A stretch of 64,000 nucleotides of DNA from Paraeggerthella hongkongensis. Its GTDB lineage: Bacteria; Actinomycetota; Coriobacteriia; Coriobacteriales; Eggerthellaceae. Each line of letters starts with the position of its first letter. The first letter of the stretch is position 1. The DNA lies in NCBI RefSeq assembly GCF_003340345.1, contig NZ_PPTQ01000002.1:157967-221966 (forward strand), read 5' to 3'. Shown here in pieces: positions 34,079-42,016 of the stretch. The position numbers and the translations under genes are program-made. The notes beneath the pieces were generated by a model that saw only the letters and a list, made by a program, of their open reading frames with translations, made no database searches and was not told where the DNA came from.

Positions 34079-34642
34079 TTAGTTGCCGAAAAGCGCGTTT
34101 GAAACAGCCTGCTCGGCATTGGAATCAGGCATCCAGGTGTCATCTTTGAGTTCGTATCCGATGGTGATGGGCGCCGTTTCGGCTGGCTGAAGAGCCCCGA
34201 GCGTATCCATGATGATTTGTCCGATCTTCGAGGTGATCTCGGCTTCGGTCATGTTGGCAACGGTCTCATCGGAAGCGAGCGCCTGGGTCGCTTCCGCGAA
34301 TCCCTTCTCGAATTCCTTGAGGTTCTTGCAGGTGAGAACCACGCTGGCCTGGGCTTTGTCGCCATCCACTGTTATGCCGTCAACGCGATAGTCGAAACCC
34401 GCCAGATACGATGTGACGAACTCCTTCGGATCTATCCCGTATGCGGCCATTTCCGCCGTGCCTGCGCCCGTGGCAAGTTCATCGAGCAAAGCGGGATCGA
34501 GCGTTTTGATAGCTTCGAGCTGCTCGGTGACCCCTTCGCGAATGATCTCCTCGTCGCTGGGCCCGCATCCCGTGAGCGCAACCGCCCCAAACGCCATGAT
34601 CATTGCAGCCGCACACGCGACAAACACGTTCCTGGTCTTCAT
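34079..34642 (-). CDS. Predicted lipoprotein, DUF5105-like
   Basis: A 187-residue protein with a lipoprotein signal peptide ending in the lipobox LTGC (cysteine about residue 26). The mature part is helical and acidic with no recognised catalytic motif, resembling DUF5105-type lipoproteins of Gram-positive bacteria. AAGGAGG lies eight bases before the ATG. It is divergent from the CoA-ligase gene, across a 199-base region that must hold both promoters. Function is unknown. Confidence 0.75.
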   Translation of the reverse strand: MKTRNVFVACAAAMIMAFGAVALTGCGPSDEEIIREGVTEQLEAIKTLDPALLDELATGAGTAEMAAYGIDPKEFVTSYLAGFDYRVDGITVDGDKAQASVVLTCKNLKEFEKGFAEATQALASDETVANMTEAEITSKIGQIIMDTLGALQPAETAPITIGYELKDDTWMPDSNAEQAVSNALFGN

Positions 34643-34841
34643 GCTACCCCTCCTTCATAGGCCGCCCTTTTCGGCCTCTATCAGGAAGGATACCTTGTTT
34701 CAGCAGATCAGTCCAGACCAGCGGACCGCTCAGACGAACCATTCAGCCAGGTGGCGGACCGCGCGAAGCTACGCGTTTGACCGGTGATTCCCCGTTCATG
34801 GAACGCTAGGATGATACCAGGGCTTTCATGAAAGGGGAGTC

Positions 34842-36476
34842 ATGATCACCGAAGCAAGAATCAACGAGAACCGGAAGTCGCGATACTATCGCGAGGGGCT
34901 GTGGACTGAAAAGACCATCCTGGATGTATGGGAAGCGCAGGCGGCAGCTTGCTGGTCTGATACGTACGTTACCGACAGCAAGGGTTCCAGTTTTACGTAC
35001 GGCGAAGTGGACGAATCCGCTTCGAAGCTTGCCTTTTGGCTGATCGATCAGGGGATAGAGCCCGGTGACGTCGTTTCGTTCCAGATGCCCACCTGGGCAG
35101 AGTTCTGCATCGTCTATGTTGCCTGCCTGAAAGCGGGCGCGGTTATGCATCCGCTTTCCATTGATCGCCGGAGACGCAGCGTCGTTCAGAACATGAACCA
35201 AGTTGCGTCGAGGGCTTACATAGGCCCCACGTTGTTCGAATCCACTGATTTCGAGTCGTTGGCGCTCGATGCCCGGCACGAGGTTCCTTCACTGCGTTGC
35301 TTGCTGTTCGTCGATCGTCTTGCTCCTGTGCAACGGGGCACGGCTTTATCCGCCGTTCTTCAAGACGCCGGACGAACTCCCGGTCGGCCTGAGGTCTCTT
35401 CTGACGACGTGGCCTGCATTCTCTCAACGTCCGGCTCTACGGGAAAACCGAAGGCGGCCATGCTCACGCACAACAACATCCTGTTTTCCGAAACCTCGTT
35501 CATTGCGGGTGCCGGAAGGACGAAGCAGGATGTGATGTACATGCCGTCGCCGCTCAATCATGCGACGGGGTTCTTCCACGGACTGCTTTCTCCGATGATC
35601 ATGGGCGGGCGCGCCGTGCTGCAGGAGCGATTTGATGTCGAAGAAGCCGTTGACTTGGTCAATGCAGAGCGGTGCACGTGGTCCATGGGGGCGACGCCCT
35701 TCATATTCGACCTGTTGAACGAGCTTGACCGGACCGGCAAAAAACTCGAATCTCTTGAGCTGTTCCTTTGCGGCGGCGCCCCGGTCCCCGGTTTTCTTGT
35801 CCAGCGCGCATGGAAGCACGGGGTGCTGCTCTGCGAGGTGTACGGCTCGACCGAGAGCTGCCCGCACGTATACGTGCCACCTGCGGATTGTCTTGCTTGG
35901 AATGGAAGCTGGTCAGGAATTCCGTATCCGGGGATCGAGGTGCGCGTGGTGGACGAGCATCGCAACGAGGTTCCGCGGGGAACGCAGGGGGAAGAGGCTT
36001 CGCGCGGACCGCATCAGTTCGTCGGCTATCTGGGAGATCCCGAACGCACTGACAAGGCGCTTGACGATGAGGGGTGGTTCTACAGCGGCGACCTGTGCTA
36101 CCAGGATGAACAGGGTCGAATACGCATCAACGGACGGAAAAAGGAAATTATCATCCGCGGCGGCGAGAACATCAGCGCAGTCGAGGTAGACCATCTTGTC
36201 GACGGTTGTCCCGGCATCGGCGATCATGCGGCGATCGGCATGCCCGACGAACGTCTGGGCGAAGTGGTATGCCTCTTCGCGGTCTCGGAGAACGGCAGGT
36301 GCGCAACGCTTGCGGAAGTGCGGGACTACATGCGCGCTCAAGAGGCGCACGAGCACCTGCTTCCCGTGCGCTTGGAGTTCGTGGACGAGATCCCTCATAC
36401 TGCAACGGGAAAAACGCGACGGTTTCTGCTGGTCGAAGAGTTGAAGCGTCGAATGGAGGAAGAGGTTCGGGGCTAG
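34842..36476 (+). CDS. AMP-forming acyl-CoA ligase
   Basis: A 544-residue member of the adenylate-forming superfamily. The P-loop STSGSTGKPKAAMLTH, the YGSTES motif, YSGDL and the catalytic C-terminal lysine in HTATGKTRRF are all present. It resembles medium-chain and alicyclic acid ligases (cyclohexanecarboxylate-, carnitine- or bile-acid-CoA ligases) more than PaaK. Substrate is not deducible; bile acid or aromatic/alicyclic acid are reasonable guesses for this group. No beta-oxidation genes adjoin it. GGGGAG precedes the ATG. Confidence 0.85.
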   Translation: MITEARINENRKSRYYREGLWTEKTILDVWEAQAAACWSDTYVTDSKGSSFTYGEVDESASKLAFWLIDQGIEPGDVVSFQMPTWAEFCIVYVACLKAGAVMHPLSIDRRRRSVVQNMNQVASRAYIGPTLFESTDFESLALDARHEVPSLRCLLFVDRLAPVQRGTALSAVLQDAGRTPGRPEVSSDDVACILSTSGSTGKPKAAMLTHNNILFSETSFIAGAGRTKQDVMYMPSPLNHATGFFHGLLSPMIMGGRAVLQERFDVEEAVDLVNAERCTWSMGATPFIFDLLNELDRTGKKLESLELFLCGGAPVPGFLVQRAWKHGVLLCEVYGSTESCPHVYVPPADCLAWNGSWSGIPYPGIEVRVVDEHRNEVPRGTQGEEASRGPHQFVGYLGDPERTDKALDDEGWFYSGDLCYQDEQGRIRINGRKKEIIIRGGENISAVEVDHLVDGCPGIGDHAAIGMPDERLGEVVCLFAVSENGRCATLAEVRDYMRAQEAHEHLLPVRLEFVDEIPHTATGKTRRFLLVEELKRRMEEEVRG

Positions 36477-36648
36477 AAGGGTAGGGCTTGCGGCGCATCG
36501 CCTCCCCGGGGAGCTCCTTTCCGGCAAGTTTCCTCTCCTGACGATCATTGCGTGTTTGAAGAGGGTCTATACTGATGAAATACAGTGTTTTGATCAGGGG
36601 TAGCGTACTTTAGCGGGTGCGCTCGACGACGAGTGGGGGAGTGCGGCC

Positions 36649-36909
36649 ATGGGCTTTATGGACAACTTCAATGACGAAGCAGGAAAGACCAACTTCAACG
36701 GAGGGCAATACCGTGTTATGCAGGTGGTGCTGAGGGAGAAGTTCGTCGGCAAAGGATCGAAGAACTTCACGGAAATCGAGGAAATTTGTAATCAGCAATA
36801 TGCGCAAGGATATCGCCTGCACACCTTCGCCCAGTCCACGGCGGCTTCTGCTGGATTCGGCGGCGGCGACAGAACGGTATGCAACCTGGTTTTCGAGAGG
36901 ATGATGTAG
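36649..36909 (+). CDS. DUF4177-type small protein
   Basis: An 86-residue protein whose core (QYRVMQVVLREKF, then QQYAQGYRLHTFAQSTA and NLVFERMM) follows the DUF4177 pattern of a small alpha-beta fold. Function is unknown. GGGGGAG lies about ten bases before the ATG. It stands alone. Confidence 0.75.
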   Translation: MGFMDNFNDEAGKTNFNGGQYRVMQVVLREKFVGKGSKNFTEIEEICNQQYAQGYRLHTFAQSTAASAGFGGGDRTVCNLVFERMM

Positions 36910-36934
36910 CGTAAGCGCTTGACGGCGCTGCGTT

Positions 36935-36982
36935 CCCGCAGCGGCAAGGAACCCGCCGGTCGGCTGCCCTTGCCGCTGCGGG
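36935..36982 (+). terminator. Long GC hairpin after the DUF4177 gene
   Basis: A perfect 15-bp stem pairs 36935-36949 with 36968-36982 around an 18-base loop. It has no T-tract, so read-through to the next terminator is possible. Confidence 0.5.
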
Positions 36983-37076
36983 CTGTATGGTATCATGCGA
37001 AGCGTAGCAGTTCTGGCAGGGGGCCGGGACAAACGTAGGGGGATTCGCGCCGTCAATTGACAATGGAACGGGTTTA

Positions 37077-37104
37077 TCGGGGTAGTTATCACCCCGAATT
37101 TTTT
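37077..37104 (+). terminator. Intrinsic terminator of an unidentified + strand transcript
   Basis: TCGGGGT (37077-37083) pairs with ACCCCGA (37091-37097), followed by ATTTTTTAT. It could end the DUF4177 mRNA or a small RNA from the 36990-37076 region. Confidence 0.7.
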
Positions 37105-37221
37105 ATGAGTGTTACTTTACATAAGACATGTTATCAATAAATTAGAAAGCGTATGAAGGGGAGTGATAAAGGGGCTGATGGAAAGCATGGTTCGTAAACC
37201 CATTAGCTACTTTAAAGAAAA

Positions 37222-37270
37222 CATGCCGACGGTTTCGTGATGCTTTATGCATACGATTGCCGTCGGCATG
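37222..37270 (-). terminator. Terminator of the DUF4190-like gene
   Basis: CATGCCGACGG (37222-37232) pairs with 37260-37270. On the minus strand the stem is followed by TTTTCTTT, and it lies 30 bases after the stop of the gene at 37300-37788. Confidence 0.75.
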
Positions 37271-37299
37271 CAAAACAGACCGGTTGCGAATACGCGACT

Positions 37300-37788
37300 T
37301 TAGCCCCACGTCGTGCTAGGACCAGCAGCTCCGCTTCCGACATCGGCTGCAATCCCAGTGTAGTCGCCGCTTTCGACCAATTGCATGACTTCAGGAAGCA
37401 GGAAGTATAGAGAAACCGCATTGAGGACGAGCGCGACGCCGCAGATAACCATGCCCACAACGCTCGACCGCCTTAAGCGAGATGCAACGGCAGCAACTTC
37501 GGTCTGCTTCTTTGCAAGCGCGCTCAGTTTTCTGTAACCGATTATTCCGCATATAAGCCCCGTGCCGCTCAATAAGACACCGCCGATGAACAACGAAACG
37601 GGTCCGGCGATATTTGCGACCATGATCAGCGTCTGGGAAGATTTCAGTTCTCGATAATCCTGCATGTTCGGCTGAAACGGCGGAGGCGCAATCGATATCC
37701 GCGGACCAGTCGGAGGCTGATACTTTTCTTCTCGGTTGCTTTTCGGCGCTGGAGGCGCTTCAGGAGCTTTGTTTTCTTCATCTGCCAT
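37300..37788 (-). CDS. Proline-rich small membrane protein, DUF4190-like
   Basis: A 162-residue protein. The first 50 residues are charged and Pro-rich. Then come two helices joined by a tight turn (ANIAGPVSLFIGGVLLSG, ICGIIGYRKL), a basic loop, and a third helix (VVGMVICGVALVLNAVSLYF). The layout resembles DUF4190 proteins, of unknown function. The start has AGAGGG about seven bases upstream. It is a single-gene unit. Confidence 0.65.
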   Translation of the reverse strand: MADEENKAPEAPPAPKSNREEKYQPPTGPRISIAPPPFQPNMQDYRELKSSQTLIMVANIAGPVSLFIGGVLLSGTGLICGIIGYRKLSALAKKQTEVAAVASRLRRSSVVGMVICGVALVLNAVSLYFLLPEVMQLVESGDYTGIAADVGSGAAGPSTTWG

Positions 37789-37939
37789 AAGTACCCTCTA
37801 TTTCATGCCTCTGACCAGGCTTTTTGTAAACGACGCTCTGAGAGCCGTTCTAAGGCCCTATATTGCCCTTTCGCGACTCCTAGGCCATGGAAATCGCAAT
37901 GATTTTCGATGACCTGTTATCAAACTATACCATGGTGCG

Positions 37940-38317
37940 CTATTGACTCGAATCGCTTGCCGACAACTCCATACTCGCTGCATGCAAGCGCTTCAAGCTT
38001 TCCTTCAATTCACTGATCTGGTACTCGAGGACGGTTTCCTGGTCTCTGACGATCTCCAAGCATTCAGCCTGCGTCGCAGCGCCGCGTTTCTGCAGCTTCA
38101 CGAAGTACTGAATACCCTCGATTGAAAGCCCGCTTTTTCTCAATGCATCTATAAACAGCAATTGCGTGATGTCAGCCTGTGAAAACGAACGCACACCACG
38201 ATGATCACGCGCGAGATCTGGAAAGAAGCCGCACTTATCGTAATAGCGAATCGTAAATGCAGAAATACCCGTCGTGTCGACAACGTCGCTTATGCTGTAA
38301 CATGGCACGCCGCTCAC
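37940..38317 (-). CDS. MerR-family transcriptional regulator
   Basis: A 125-residue regulator with the MerR winged helix (YSISDVVDTTGISAFTIRYYDKCGFF) and a following dimerisation coiled coil (residues about 80-115). It has no cysteine cluster of metal-sensing members, though Cys6, Cys29 and Cys85 exist. The GTG at 38317 is preferred because AAAGGG lies seven bases upstream. A 19-bp palindrome inside an 18-bp-spaced promoter lies just upstream, typical for MerR autoregulation. The target other than itself is unknown. Confidence 0.85.
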   Translation of the reverse strand: MSGVPCYSISDVVDTTGISAFTIRYYDKCGFFPDLARDHRGVRSFSQADITQLLFIDALRKSGLSIEGIQYFVKLQKRGAATQAECLEIVRDQETVLEYQISELKESLKRLHAASMELSASDSSQ

Positions 38318-38359
38318 GTCGGATCCCTTTCGTTCGTGTCCTAGTCTATTCAGCCAAGA

Positions 38360-38389
38360 ATTAGAGTACTTAGAGTTACTCTAAGTTGA
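38360..38389 (-). promoter_or_regulatory. MerR-type promoter-operator
   Basis: On the minus strand, TCAACT (38389-38384) and TCTAAT (38365-38360) are 18 bases apart. The spacer contains most of the palindrome ACTTAGAGT-T-ACTCTAAGT (38368-38386). A dyad in an over-long spacer is the arrangement MerR proteins untwist to activate transcription. A further half site TTAGAGT lies at 38361-38367. Confidence 0.6.
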
Positions 38390-38399
38390 TCGTATTGTC

Positions 38400-38846
38400 T
38401 TACGAACGCACTCCGCTGCTGCCGAAACCACCCGCGCCCCTGCTGCTCTCAGGAAGCTCATCGGCCGACTCGAAAGCGGTGTCCGGAACCTTCATGACAA
38501 CCAACTGAGCAATACGATCGCCGCGCTTGATTTCAAACGGGGTTTGGGGATCGAGATTCACGAGAACCGCCTTTATCTCCCCTCGATAGTTGCTGTCGAT
38601 CAAACCGGGTGCATTCACCAGGGAAATGCCGTGCTTAATGGCCAGCCCGCTTCGCGGAAGGACGAAGCCCGCGTAGCCTTGCGGTATTGCCATCGCAAGG
38701 CCGCAAGGAACAAGCTTTCGTTCAAAAGGTTGCAGCACACCATCGCAGGTTGCGCGCAAATCAACTCCCGCATCGCCTGCGTAGGCATACGCGGGTACGG
38801 GTAAACTGGGATCGAGCTGTTTTACCGGTATTGTAAGGTCAGTCAT
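38400..38846 (-). CDS. dut: dUTP diphosphatase
   Basis: A 148-residue trimeric dUTPase with the five conserved motifs, including AGDAGVDLRA, PRSGLAIKHG, GLIDSNYRGEIK, RGDRIAQLV and the C-terminal RGAGGFGSSG loop. It hydrolyses dUTP to dUMP, preventing uracil incorporation. The start at 38846 overlaps the nrdR stop by eight bases. The frame is open upstream but within nrdR. Confidence 0.93.
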   Translation of the reverse strand: MTDLTIPVKQLDPSLPVPAYAYAGDAGVDLRATCDGVLQPFERKLVPCGLAMAIPQGYAGFVLPRSGLAIKHGISLVNAPGLIDSNYRGEIKAVLVNLDPQTPFEIKRGDRIAQLVVMKVPDTAFESADELPESSRGAGGFGSSGVRS

Positions 38847-39294
38847 GGTATCGCAACCCTTCAAGTGCAGCCGAGAATTCTTCGACGTTCTGAAAGTCCT
38901 TGTACACGCTCGCAAAGCGAACGTAAGCCACATCGTCAAGCTTAGCTAGACGGACAAGCGCCATATCGCCTAGTTCTTTCGATTTAATCTCGCTCTTGGA
39001 GGCGTTGCGGAGCTCGCTCTCTATGCTGTCGATAAGCGATCCGATTTGCTCAGGCGATATAGGTCTTTTCGCGCATGCCATAAGCAAGCCTCGCATGAGC
39101 TTCTGGCGGTCGTAAGCTTCGGACGATCCGTCCGTTTTGATTATGAGCAAGGGGTTGTCGCCTAGTCGTTCGTACGTGGTGAATCGTCGGCCGCAATCAA
39201 GACATTCGCGACGGCGCCGTATAGCCGTGCCGTCTTCGGAAGGTCGGGAATCGACAACCTTCGATTCAGGATTTCCACAGGCTGGGCAACGCAT
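38839..39294 (-). CDS. nrdR: Transcriptional repressor NrdR
   Basis: A 151-residue repressor of ribonucleotide reductase genes. It has the N-terminal zinc finger (CPAC and CLDCGRRF) and an ATP-cone domain (VVDSRPSEDG linker, then PLLIIKTDGSSEAYDRQKLMRGL). No NrdR boxes were found near it; its target nrd genes are outside the window. It is translationally coupled to dut. Confidence 0.93.
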   Translation of the reverse strand: MRCPACGNPESKVVDSRPSEDGTAIRRRRECLDCGRRFTTYERLGDNPLLIIKTDGSSEAYDRQKLMRGLLMACAKRPISPEQIGSLIDSIESELRNASKSEIKSKELGDMALVRLAKLDDVAYVRFASVYKDFQNVEEFSAALEGLRYHD

Positions 39295-39429
39295 AGGCTG
39301 GACTCCTTCTCTCGAATTTGCCCTAGCCTAACATACTACATATAGTGGTTCAATCGCGTTCTTTGATCACTGCAAGAAAACCAACGCCTCCACTGTGCAA
39401 TCACATGCACCGCTTGAAAACCGTCTCAG
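39295..39429. other. Intergenic region between nrdR and the SOS-divergent gene
   Basis: A stretch of 135 bases, locally AT-richer than its surroundings, that should hold the nrdR-dut promoter. TATAGTGGT at 39340 on the + strand and its minus complement are possible -10 sequences. No gene seen. Confidence 0.25.
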
Positions 39430-39741
39430 TTACAAGCTCAAGAGCACGCCGGCAAAAGAACAAGCCGTAAGAACGATTCCACCCGCAACAGCCTGCCCCG
39501 TATTAAAGCGATCATAAGCCCGTCCGCGACAATTGCCCTGCCGTAAAGTCCGAACAAAGCCTTGGAGCGTACCGCATGATCCTGGGCGGGAGGCAGAAAT
39601 CGATCGAACTTCAAAGCCATCAGAAGAGGCCGCATGATTCGGGAACGAAAATATGCGCGCGTTTTTTACCGAGCAGCTATGAAACTCGGGTTGCAAAGCA
39701 GACGTGCCGTCAGTCGGGTAGCGCACCTCGAAATTCCTCAT
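39430..39741 (-). CDS. Unrecognised 103-residue membrane-tailed protein, divergent from lexA
   Basis: An AAGGAGG site lies seven bases before the ATG. The first 75 residues are polar with no recognised domain. The last 20 (AVAGGIVLTACSFAGVLLSL) form a membrane helix. The gene shares a control region with lexA that has two perfect GAAC-N4-GTTC SOS boxes, so it should be DNA-damage inducible. In many Gram-positive and actinobacterial genomes the gene opposite lexA is a cell-division inhibitor (YneA, ChiZ, DivS). No LysM domain is seen here. A degraded or frame-shifted relative cannot be excluded. Confidence 0.5.
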   Translation of the reverse strand: MRNFEVRYPTDGTSALQPEFHSCSVKNARIFSFPNHAASSDGFEVRSISASRPGSCGTLQGFVRTLRQGNCRGRAYDRFNTGQAVAGGIVLTACSFAGVLLSL

Positions 39742-39759
39742 CTTTCTGCCTCCTTGCTC

Positions 39760-39835
39760 TTGCGTAGAACCTTTGTTCGCGTATATAATAGAGCGAACAA
39801 AGGTTCATGTCAACATAAAATCAAAACATTTGTTC
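39760..39835 (+). promoter_or_regulatory. SOS control region: two perfect and one near-perfect LexA boxes
   Basis: GAACCTTTGTTC (39767-39778) and GAACAAAGGTTC (39795-39806) both match GAAC-N4-GTTC and are mutual inverted copies. AAACATTTGTTC (39824-39835) is one base off. The lexA promoter TTGCGT (39760-39765) and TATAAT (39784-39789), 18 bases apart, is straddled by the boxes. LexA should repress both itself and the divergent gene. Confidence 0.8.
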
Positions 39836-39856
39836 GCTTTTAGGAAAGGATGGAGT

Positions 39857-40495
39857 ATGTCCGAAAAAGTGACGAAGCGCCAACAAGCTGTACTTGATTG
39901 CATTGAAGAGTGCATTCGCGAAAAGGGGTACGGCCCTACCGTGCGCGAGGTTTGCCAAAGCTTGGGGCTCTCCTCCCCTTCCACAGTGCACGTTCACTTG
40001 AAAGCGCTTGAAGACAAGGGGCTTATCAAGCGCGACCCGCTCAAATCCCGTTCTATAGCGCTTACCTATCCCCTTGAAGATGCTGCGCTTGCGACGAACG
40101 TCGTACAGCCGAGTTTCAGCAAGATCGTGAACGTTCCGCTGGTCGGAAACGTTGCAGCAGGCTCTCCCATCCTTGCGGAAGAGAACATTACCGACACCAT
40201 CTCTCTCCCGACCGATATAGTGGGGGATTCTCCCTCGTTCCTTCTATCGGTTCGCGGGGAGAGCATGATTGAAGCCGGGATCAACGACGGTGACTATGTT
40301 GTAGTGAAAGAGCAACCCGTTGCGAACAACGGGGATATCGTCGTGGCGATTATCGACGACGGTGCAACTGTCAAGCGCTTCTTTAAAGAGCAGGATCATA
40401 TTCGGCTGCAACCGGAGAACTCCTCCATGGATCCCATCATCACCCGCGATTGCTCCATCGCGGGCAAAGTAGTCGCAGTGTTTCGCCGTCTTTAA
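39857..40495 (+). CDS. lexA: SOS repressor LexA
   Basis: A 212-residue LexA. The N-terminal winged helix (TVREVCQSLGLSSPSTVHVHLKALE) binds DNA. The autocleavage site is Ala-Gly in GNVAAGSP, with the catalytic Ser in SVRGESMIEAG and Lys in GATVKRFF. RecA-stimulated self-cleavage relieves repression. The ATG at 39857 follows AGGAAAGGA. Its own promoter carries SOS boxes. Confidence 0.95.
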   Translation: MSEKVTKRQQAVLDCIEECIREKGYGPTVREVCQSLGLSSPSTVHVHLKALEDKGLIKRDPLKSRSIALTYPLEDAALATNVVQPSFSKIVNVPLVGNVAAGSPILAEENITDTISLPTDIVGDSPSFLLSVRGESMIEAGINDGDYVVVKEQPVANNGDIVVAIIDDGATVKRFFKEQDHIRLQPENSSMDPIITRDCSIAGKVVAVFRRL

Positions 40496-40548
40496 GCATA
40501 AGCGGTTTTTCGAGAGAGACGCACTCCCTTATGGTGGCGAAACGATTT

Positions 40549-40583
40549 CAGGCCCATGTTAGAGTTGCTCTAACATGGGCCTG
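40549..40583. terminator. 35-bp hairpin between convergent lexA and hflX
   Basis: CAGGCCCATGTTAGAG (40549-40564) pairs exactly with 40568-40583 around a TTG loop. It lies between converging genes, so it is probably a shared terminator, although T-tracts are lacking. Its core resembles the MerR-type palindrome. Confidence 0.5.
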
Positions 40584-40670
40584 ACGTGCAGATCTTCTCG
40601 TGTGCTGCGATGCGGTTAGCAAGGATTCGCATGATGCAGCAAGCACGCGACCTGGAGACTGCCCGTCGTT

Positions 40671-41984
40671 TTATTCTTCGCAAACGAACGGCGCGAACAA
40701 TCCGGAAAACGAAGGCGATGCCAGCATGGTGATTTTCGTTCCCTGCTCTTCGTGGGTCTCCGATAGAATATGGCAACGCTCGTGCGCAAGCGAAACAAGA
40801 TCCCCTCGGTGGTACGGCAGCAACACGCTCAGGTGATCGTCATGCGCGGAAGCAACGCGCGCAATATGCTCGATCAGCCCTGCGATCCCCTCCCCTGTTT
40901 CGGCGGAAACGAACCGAGCCTGAGCATGACGCGTCTCGAGCGCATGTTGATGCTCCTGGTCAAGCAGGTCGCATTTATTGAACACGAGAATGCGCTGAAG
41001 ATCTTGAGCGCCAATTTGACCCAGAATGGCATCGACGGCATCTATCTGACCTTGGTATTCCTCTGAAGAAGCGTCCACTACATGCAGTACCAAATCCGCG
41101 CCCGTAATCTCGTCAAGCGTCGATTTGAACGCCTCGACAAGCGTCGTCGGAAGCTTTTGAATGAACCCGACCGTATCGGTGATGGTTATTTCCCGGCCTT
41201 CAGGAAGCTCGAACTTGCGCGTCGTGGAGTCCAGCGTTGCGAATAACTTGTCGTACGCAATCACATCGGCCTTCGTCAGACGATTGAGCAAGCTCGATTT
41301 ACCCGCATTCGTATAGCCCGCCAACGCCACCTTGAACATGCCGCTCTCGTAGCGACTTTCACGCTGCACTGCACGCACCTCAGAAAGATGCTTGAGCTCG
41401 CGCTTGATCGAAGTGATTCGCTTGCGAACCATGCGCCGGTCGACTTCGAGCTGGCTCTCGCCTTCGCCGAAGCGCGATCCCACACCGCCGCCCATGCGGT
41501 TCGATGCCAAGTGGGCCCACATGCCGCGCAGGCGAGGTAGCAAGTACTGGTTTTGAGCCAGCCGCACCTGCAGACGACCTTCCTTGCTGGTTGCATGCAA
41601 GGCGAAGATGTCCAGGATAAGAGCCGTTCTGTCGATGACCTTCACATCGCGCCCTACCACCTTCTCCAGATTCGCCTGCTGAGAAGGCGTCAGCTCATCG
41701 TCGAAAACGACGAGGTCCGCAGCATGGGCGTGTGCGAGCTCGGCAACTTCCTCGGCTTTGCCCGTGCCCACGAAGGTGCGAGGATTCGGCGCCTCGAGCT
41801 TTTGCGTCGTGCTGGCGACGACGTCGGCTCCCGCCGTATCTACCAACCGCTCGAGCTCTGCCAGCGACGAGGCTAAGGGCCATGCGGTTCCGGGTCGGTC
41901 GACCCCCACAAGAACGGCCCGTTCGCGCCGTACTTCGGCAGTAGGCGTCATGCCGCGCGTAATCACTGCTTCGAAATCGGACAT
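40671..41984 (-). CDS. hflX: Ribosome-associated GTPase HflX
   Basis: A 437-residue protein. The N-terminal HflX domain (TFVGTGKAEEVAELA, VFDDELTPSQQANLEKVVG) is followed by the Gly-rich linker (GGVGSRFGEGESQLE) and a GTPase domain with G1 GYTNAGKSS, DTVGFI and NKCD. It splits or rescues stalled ribosomes in known cases. The ATG at 41984 is chosen because GGAAGGA lies upstream. It is the last of a miaB-miaA-hflX run. Confidence 0.92.
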   Translation of the reverse strand: MSDFEAVITRGMTPTAEVRRERAVLVGVDRPGTAWPLASSLAELERLVDTAGADVVASTTQKLEAPNPRTFVGTGKAEEVAELAHAHAADLVVFDDELTPSQQANLEKVVGRDVKVIDRTALILDIFALHATSKEGRLQVRLAQNQYLLPRLRGMWAHLASNRMGGGVGSRFGEGESQLEVDRRMVRKRITSIKRELKHLSEVRAVQRESRYESGMFKVALAGYTNAGKSSLLNRLTKADVIAYDKLFATLDSTTRKFELPEGREITITDTVGFIQKLPTTLVEAFKSTLDEITGADLVLHVVDASSEEYQGQIDAVDAILGQIGAQDLQRILVFNKCDLLDQEHQHALETRHAQARFVSAETGEGIAGLIEHIARVASAHDDHLSVLLPYHRGDLVSLAHERCHILSETHEEQGTKITMLASPSFSGLFAPFVCEE

Positions 41985-42016
41985 CAAGCCATCCTTCCCA
42001 GAGAACATCGCTATCT

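Noticed and set aside
40549..40583. The hairpin after lexA as a MerR operator
   Set aside because: It lies between converging gene ends with no promoter, so a terminator role is simpler. The core resemblance is reported separately as a finding.
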